Assembly: GCF_003073045.1 (NCBI RefSeq)
Contig: NC_037595.1
Span: forward strand, 2,294,001 to 2,358,000
DNA length: 64,000 bases
Direction: 5' to 3'
Origin: Pomacea canaliculata
Taxonomy: Eukaryota > Mollusca > Gastropoda > Architaenioglossa > Ampullariidae
The notes beneath the pieces were generated by a model that saw nothing but the letters and a program-made list of their open reading frames with translations, did no database searches and was not told where the DNA came from. Below, in pieces: positions 57,431 through 64,000 of this stretch (within the stretch, counting starts at the first letter, position 1; every line of letters begins with the position of its first letter). The position numbers and the translations under genes were made by a program.

Positions 57431-58624
57431 ATGTCTATAAATAGTACAGCTACACCTGGTGAAGCTGTCATTGAGGTTCTACCATGGAACAATCCTAGTA
57501 ACATACTGAGCATTCAAGACTATCAAGGCACGGTGTATTATTATAATGTGGTCATGAAACCCGTTGTGGTGGTTGCTGGTGTAGCCACCAACATCGTCAA
57601 CTGTCTGGTGTTCAGACGACAAGGACTCAAGGACCGCATGAACCTCTGTCTCTTTGTCCTGGCGCTGATAGACATTGTCTACCTTCTGTACTGCATGATA
57701 TTCACTGTCACCTACTGGATGAAGATACTGGACCCGGTGCTGGGCGAGGAGTTCTATCAGATAACATTTTGTTATGCTGGGGGCGTGTGTTCCGGTCTGA
57801 GAGAGACGTCCACGAGTGTCAGTGTACTGATTGCTGTCGAGCGCTGTGTGTGTGTGGTCTTCCCACTGAGGGCCAACTCCTTCATGACCACCAGAACCAT
57901 GGGCATCCTGCTGGCTGCTATTGTGGTGGGCATGCAGCTGGCTTTCATCATGACACCGTTGAAGAGATTCGTGTTCCCGGTGTACGACAACACCACGGGG
58001 ATGACGATGTGGAAGGTGGCTCGCTCGGCCACATGGCAGGACAACGAGGCTCTGCTGCTGTACGACACGGTGGATGACACCATCTTGCTGGTTGCATTTC
58101 CATTCATCGTCTTCATTCTCGTGTCAGGTGCCACGGCCATCACGGTGGTCAAGGTGAGAGCCTCCATCCTGTGGAGACAACAGGTCAGCTGCAGAAGTAG
58201 ACAGGGTCAAGTCCAGCAGGTGGCGCTGACCAGGATGCTCGTGATCGCATCTTGTGTCTTCATCGCCAGCAAAGTGCCGGTAATCGCGTTCACCGTCGCT
58301 TCTCTGGTCGATCTAGATTTCTCCCCCTTTGGAAAACAATACAATATATTTAAGATAACACATTTATTAGTGTCTTACTTCCCCTACGCCCACTGTGCTG
58401 TCAGTTTTTTCGTCTACTATTCAATGTCTTCGAGGTTTAAGTCAGACCTGCGAGATGTTTGTAGATGTTCCCCCCTGAACTCAGGACCATCCTGTGAGAT
58501 GTTTGTTGATTCTGTGCTAAACAACAAAGTCTTCAAAATATCTTCTAAACATTTGAAAAATACATCCGTTGTCTCTCAAAAACAAAAGCATTATGACAGT
58601 AGTTTCAGTATGACTAGTGGCTAG
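57431..58624 (+). CDS. R11: rhodopsin-class GPCR with long C-terminal tail
   Basis: A 397-residue receptor, the longest of the set. N-terminal NST, then LPWNN (17-21); TM1 with GVATN; TM2 CLFVLALIDIVYLL; TM3 with CSGLRE and ERC; NTT in ECL2; TM6 with SKVPV; TM7 with SFFVY. The tail after SSRFKSD is about 70 residues against about 20 in R10, rich in Ser, Lys and Asn (SSKHLKN, SSFSM) and so a likely target of receptor kinases. The start of the tail has RCSP and may carry a palmitoylated Cys. It is the last receptor in the array. The coding blocks shared with R10 are noted there. The ATG at 57431 is in frame. The ligand is unknown. Confidence 0.95.
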   Translation: MSINSTATPGEAVIEVLPWNNPSNILSIQDYQGTVYYYNVVMKPVVVVAGVATNIVNCLVFRRQGLKDRMNLCLFVLALIDIVYLLYCMIFTVTYWMKILDPVLGEEFYQITFCYAGGVCSGLRETSTSVSVLIAVERCVCVVFPLRANSFMTTRTMGILLAAIVVGMQLAFIMTPLKRFVFPVYDNTTGMTMWKVARSATWQDNEALLLYDTVDDTILLVAFPFIVFILVSGATAITVVKVRASILWRQQVSCRSRQGQVQQVALTRMLVIASCVFIASKVPVIAFTVASLVDLDFSPFGKQYNIFKITHLLVSYFPYAHCAVSFFVYYSMSSRFKSDLRDVCRCSPLNSGPSCEMFVDSVLNNKVFKISSKHLKNTSVVSQKQKHYDSSFSMTSG

Positions 58625-61600
58625 CTTTACTGAAACAACTCAGGGACTCTGTGGTATCAAAGTTTTTACATTGCTCCTCGAGGACACAAGATTTGTGACC
58701 GGTAAAGGAGCAGGTAAGAGTTTCGCTTTTGGAAATGAGTAACTAAATGACAAGGTGAGAACAAAATTTAGAGTTAAGTGATGAGTTGTTATCGAGGAAA
58801 CTATAGTAAAAAAAACAAACAATGATGATTCAAAACAACTAGTGATGAAGGCGTGATTTTTAATTCATAGCATCGTGTTCGTATAGGAATGTCCGTTAAA
58901 TGCTTAAAACCAAAATAAGACAATAAGAGTATGTCAATGAAAGAGCAAGAGGATAACTTAAACAAAATACCAATGTTATGAAGAAATGAGGCAATCAATT
59001 CACTAGGCATTATAATTATATTACAGACAAAGAGTACGAGAACAAGTTAGAAGACAAACTAGCACCCCTTGGAGTGTTTTATGACTAGTGCTGACAGAAA
59101 GATGTGTTGACTGCACATTTAAGAGATTCAGTGTCAGGTGAGTAAAAGAATATATATATTTGTACAAGTTCCACTATTTTGCTAAAACCCGGCGACTGCA
59201 TGTGATTTGCTTTTAGTAAAAGGAACAGACAACTCGCGGTCTTCGGACGGACTTCGGAACGCAAGGGCTCAGCATATCGGTGAAAAGACTAAGGCAGGAG
59301 CCTTCAAAAAATATTGTTCATCTTTATTAATTAATAGTCTCAACAACAGAGATGCAAGTTTGCTAGCTCTCATAGGAAATAAGCTAAACGAAATACAGTC
59401 ACACACACACACACTCAGGCCCCTCCCCAGCTACGATTGTTGGAGACTAAGATTGGTGCTGTGTACTACGAATACGAAAACAAACTTGGTTTTGTTATAC
59501 CTGTTTAAAACTGCAATCGGAATTGCCCAAAGGTACTCGCATTATCTTGGCAAGCAGTTGTTTCCATCTACGACAAGAGGGTATCATTTAGAAATGGTGG
59601 TGGAGTGGGTGGGAGGAGTCTGTGATAATGTCGAACACACCCTGTGCAGAACCATGAGACAGTAATCAGCTCAGACCATGAATGAGAGGAGTGGAACCTC
59701 CTCGTCTCTGCTCGCTGAGAATTATTTCAGGAGTTAGGGATGAGACAGGAAGTCAGCCTGAGAGCAGAGACAGTAATCACGGTTTGATAAAATAAAACCA
59801 CGCAAAGACTATTAGCAGGGTATGTAGAGAGAACGGGGTAGATGGCATGGGTGGCCTGTATCTCGTAATCAACAGACTGACAAACAGCTGCAACATGTCT
59901 AATCAACAGACTGACAAACAGCTGCAACATGGGGTTTTCTGCAAGTGGCATTTCTGGCCATGAGGCCTGGAGAGCCAGCCTGGACTCCGGGGAAAGACGA
60001 GTGAAGCGACCTTTGCAGACATCTTGCTTTAAATTGTGATAGTAACTTAGTTTTTACTCACATGTCAATTGTTATTATCCACATTGAATAATTTAATATC
60101 AACAATGAACTGACCAAAAGATTACCTGACATCCTTACAAGCATTGCATATAGTCCTTGATTAGCAAAAACAGAAAAAGCAATAAAGAAAAAAAACTAAG
60201 GCACAAATCTACCTCAACCACCCACCCTCCCATAAGGTAGAGGTTAGCAACTACACCCGCACGACAATCACATCAATTATTCCTTTCATCACATCAGATA
60301 ACAAACCAGCCAAACCCGCAGCAACAATTAATTAGAGGCTCTTCACTTTCTTTTTTCCCTTAGTAAAATAGAAAACAATTACCAAGGCCGGTACTGGACT
60401 ATTTTATGGCACATGCCAAACATTCCCTCCCCAACAAAACGGGTGTGTTATGGTACTCTTATTTAAATTAAAGTTTAATGTCTTCTCTTGTACTTTACTT
60501 TGCAAAGGGAGTTAATACATGCACAAGGCCAGCCACTGGAGTGTTAAGAACACCGACTTTTCGTTTAGTACAAAAACATCAAATATATAAACAAGCAGAA
60601 AGGCAACAGCACTCGAAATCCTCGCCCATTCATATTTTAGTAAGATAGAAGAGCAAAGCACACACGCACACACGCAGGGATGTATGTACTTACGCATGTG
60701 TACAGGAGTAGATGGGACAGTCGTGAAGGTCTCCGTAGGAGTCAATAAATAGACAAACATCTTTTTTTCTAAGTATTAATATTATGAACAGTAACATAAA
60801 AAATTTAAACTCTCCTGTCCCCCTAACTCTAATTTTTTTCTTCTAGAAACCTCGTTGTAACGTTCATTGTAAGGATGAATTGAAGGTAAAACTGTCTCGC
60901 TCATTGTAGACATCAACTGTAACTACGAAGCTATATCGGTGAACATGTAGATGACCTGTAAGGTTGAAGCTGTGTTGTTAATTGTGGAGATGAATGAAGA
61001 CTAATGTTAAGGGTACCATACCTTCAGGCAGCATAAACTTTTGGCCGATTATAATCGGTTTTGAGGTAAAAATTAAATAGTCGAAGAAAAGAAACTGTCT
61101 AAAATGTGTTGTGTTTATCTTTCTGGGACAATAGAGATCAAGAGGTGTGTGTGAGAGAGAGAGAGGAGTAGGGGAGAGACATGAACAGACTCAGAAGCTG
61201 TCACCTCCAGTTGTTTATAGGTATGATGATGACATCCGATATAACCACACCACACCTCGGGACCAGACACTTGGTCACCTGCCTCTCAGAACCACATTAG
61301 CAAACGTAGCATGGAGTCGAGATGGTAACAGGATGAACTGAGAATGAAGATATTATAATTTTTACTGGTGTCACATACAACATCCAAACAACAATCTGGA
61401 CAGTGGGTGGTTCTGACAAAACCTGTCTTTCGGTGTTTTTGACTTATTGACATGGACGAGGAGCAATACAGATAAAGAGAAGTTGGAGATGGACAAAGCC
61501 ATGTTAACAGTTCCCGATGGACATGAGATTTAAAGGATAGCCCTGTTTTAAACTGTAAATGTACATTGTGCATGCGCGTGACCAGCATCCTATTATTTAC

Positions 61601-64000
61601 CAGCAATTATGAAGCAGAATGATCGTAAAAACTCTTGACAGACTACTAGTATAAAGCAGCAATATATTTCCACTGACCTTCATACCAACAATGTAATGCC
61701 AGGATTTAGCTGATTGAGCAAGAGACATTTATTGACAGCTTGACATGAAATGATGACCAAATGTTTAGAAGTCTACTGTCAGCACAATGTGTTCATTTCC
61801 TGTATTGCTTGCAACCAAAATATCTTCTCGATCTTTCAAATACTAATTTCATCCATTAGGAGAGCAGATAATGTTAATTATTCTCATGTTTTTCTCTTTT
61901 GGTTGTGAAAGTTCATCACGATTGGGATATTTTTTCTTTCCTCGATAATATCTCTCCTTGCGATGAGTGGCTCGCAGACGTGTCCCGAGCTTCTGACCAA
62001 CGGCCGGAGTGGACTGCGCATGCGCGGAATGTTAAACGCTGTGCCCGTGTTGTTTGTTTGCTTGATGGCCGTCTGTCAACATGTCCTGAGTCGTGAGAGT
62101 AGACAGAGTCTGTCTTTAGCCACCTCGCTTATCTCCCTTTGTCAGGAAGGTGCTCTCTGATTACAGTCATCGATGTCTTATCAACTCCTCTAATCGTCTG
62201 CTCAGCACGTGTGAGGACTAAAGGTTACAAGAAGTTTAAAGGGCAAAAACTTCGGAAGGGACAGTCAGTTTGCACGGCCGGTATATAAACAAGAAATAGT
62301 AAACAAACCGTGTTGTCAGCCATGATGGTGGCAAGAAGATAAGATTTGTTTGCGGGAATATACGTCAGTAGTTAGCTCCCTTTCCATCGTCCCCTCCTCC
62401 TTCTTTTAATGGAAGCACTTTACTTACAAACAAATCTCCAAACTAGAAAATTAAGAAAAGAAAAGATGGCTGCAGTAAGCTGTGTTCGTGGCTGGAAGTA
62501 TGTCTGCTGGTTCAGAAAATCTCCTGATTGTATATTTCTCTCACAACCTTTGCACACATACGTAGATTTTCCTCACATCACGTGTCTGTATAAATAATGC
62601 CGACACAGATTCGGTCAAATGAATATGCATGGTCATATCAGTGTGAAAGACGACGAGAAAGAAGAAAAACATCAAAATAAAACATAAACAATTTCTCAAA
62701 CAGTCTTCTAGTGTCATCGGAATTTTTTTCAGGTCAACACGCTAATGGATGGTAAAGGTCCTTCCTGCTCTCCTCCACACTCGTTCAAAATATAACGATG
62801 TCAGTTCAACAAACTGGTAGAAGAAATAAGACAAAGAAGTTGTATTGGTGTTCAGAAGGACTTGATTCATTCAGAAGCCAGTAACCACAGTGACATTTCT
62901 AATGGTGACAAACAAGCAGCATCCACAGCTCAGTTCCTCTGTCATGTCTTCTGTCAGCCTCAGCCTTGGCTGCTTCAAGGATGGTCTGAAGGAAGTGGTA
63001 AAACTGTTGAGAAGCCAATCATTATCTTCCTTCCTACTTGTTCACAACAAAATCACGATGATGACTCAGATGCTAACCTACTAACATTCACAAATTAACA
63101 TTTTTTTGTTATGCATTCCTGGAAAATTATTTTTTCAAAAGTGTCTAAAAAAGTTTGCTAAAATCACTGCCTAGCTTCATCGAAAACATCGCGTGTGGAT
63201 GTATATACTTATATACTCATAGGCGTGTGGTCTTTAGTAATTATGTTTTTGATTGAATAATATCAATATTAATTATTTAAATTTTATAAAACAGTTTTAT
63301 TACGTTTCCCGTTACACAATCATGTCTTTTTATAATCATCGTCTTTTGTAGGCGTGTTTGTCCCTTTTTTCTTAAATATTTATATAATATTTCAATATCT
63401 CTCTTTCTAATACCTTCATGGTGTGTATGATGTATGTGAGTGCGTGTGTGTGTGCATGTGTGCGTGAGTGTATGTGTATTTCTTTGTGTGAAAACACAGT
63501 GAACCAAACAGACCTTGTCTTCCGACAAAATAAATCTTTTATGAAATTTTCTATTAAAATATTTGCTGCTCTCGTTTTTACAGAAAATTGTATTTTCTCC
63601 TGATACAACTAACACCTGTCAGGTAGTGAGTGTGCGACAATAAAGTGTATATTTTATCCGAAACTTTGGCTTGGGGTACACATGTACAAAGCTACACCAC
63701 CCTTTACAAATATCAAATTGGGAAGAAGGAACTGATTGTATTTACAATTAATTTGAGATATTTAAACAATGCAAGGTAACAATAGAGAAATGTCAGTCAG
63801 TCACGTTTTGATGTTTGTAGACACTAATGAGAGTGTTTATCGTGGGGTGGGGGACTCTGGGATTTCCTAATGTACTTCCTCTTCAACGGTAGTGTTTATA
63901 TTTTGTATACATGGTCTTCTCTCATCATTTTCTTCCTTCACTGAAGCAAACATCTTTAAATCTTGCCCTTCATTTTATTGTTCCCTTAAGAAAATCTTGG
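58625..64000. other. 3' flank of the array, no recognised gene
   Basis: 5.4 kb beyond R11. It contains a 34-bp tandem duplication (59866-59931), GT/AG simple tracts (61144-61162 and 63430-63470), an NRF1-like palindrome TGCGCATGCGC at about 62017-62027, and open frames of up to 152 codons (59207-59665) without a recognisable domain. The receptor array seems to end at R11 within this window. Confidence 0.5.
59866..59931. repeat. 34-bp tandem duplication
   Basis: TAATCAACAGACTGACAAAC and the following 12 bases (CAGCTGCAACAT) occur at 59866 and again at 59900, unchanged over about 32 bp. Confidence 0.92.

Noticed and set aside
59207-59665. A 152-codon open frame downstream of R11
   Set aside because: It crosses a CA tract, has no recognisable domain, and its codon use looks like the AT-rich spacer.
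61899-62160. Overlapping 65-codon frames, one with a hydrophobic stretch like a signal peptide
   Set aside because: Too short, no homologue recognised, and a nearby NRF1-like palindrome alone does not make a promoter.

Overview
The window looks like a piece of a mollusc nuclear genome, most likely a gastropod. It is AT-rich, has long CA/TG microsatellites, LINE and hAT-type remnants, large intergenic gaps and no operon-like packing. The main content is a cluster of eleven intact, apparently single-coding-exon rhodopsin-class (class A) GPCR genes of about 343-397 codons. They share signatures such as LPWNN near the N-terminus, GIPSN/GVPTN/GVATN in TM1, CLFCLALADLLYLL or its variants in TM2, ERCVCV at the end of TM3 and SSRF/SSRY after TM7. 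They resemble the lineage-specific candidate chemosensory receptors known from gastropods such as Aplysia and sacoglossans. That assignment is by recollection of the family; no search was run, and the species is not determined.

Layout. Six receptors (R1-R6, 1.2-29.2 kb) lie on the minus strand and five (R7-R11, 33.2-58.6 kb) on the plus strand. The two tandem arrays therefore diverge from one spacer at about 29.2-33.2 kb. R1-R6 form one subfamily, R7 is an outlier of that subfamily at the head of the plus array, and R8-R11 form a second subfamily made of two close pairs (R8/R9, R10/R11). R2, R3 and R4 sit in three copies of a larger duplicated unit (about 6.4-11.6, 11.6-18.4 and 18.4-25.8 kb). 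Each unit holds a first receptor, a conserved 5' flank, and a second receptor position. The second position is intact only in the third unit (R5). In the first two units only its last ~110-130 bp survive, joined directly to sequence that lies upstream of R5.

The rest is intergenic DNA. It includes two non-autonomous hAT elements with perfect 8-bp target-site duplications (35.6-36.6 kb), three degraded LINE ORF2 3' ends (34.6, 42.0, 51.9 kb), two possible tRNA-derived SINE pieces, several minisatellites and long dinucleotide tracts. No rRNA, intact tRNA, CRISPR array or other convincing protein gene was found. The last 5 kb (58.6-64 kb) hold nothing recognisable.

The receptors probably act at the cell surface of sensory cells as a variant repertoire. 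Near-identical coding blocks inside diverged flanks point to gene conversion. All eleven have lost the TM6 tryptophan and the TM7 proline of class A receptors, yet share one arginine in mid TM3, which suggests an unusual, perhaps acidic-ligand, receptor family. Where genes start at a codon other than the first in-frame near-cognate codon, the ATG has been chosen and explained.
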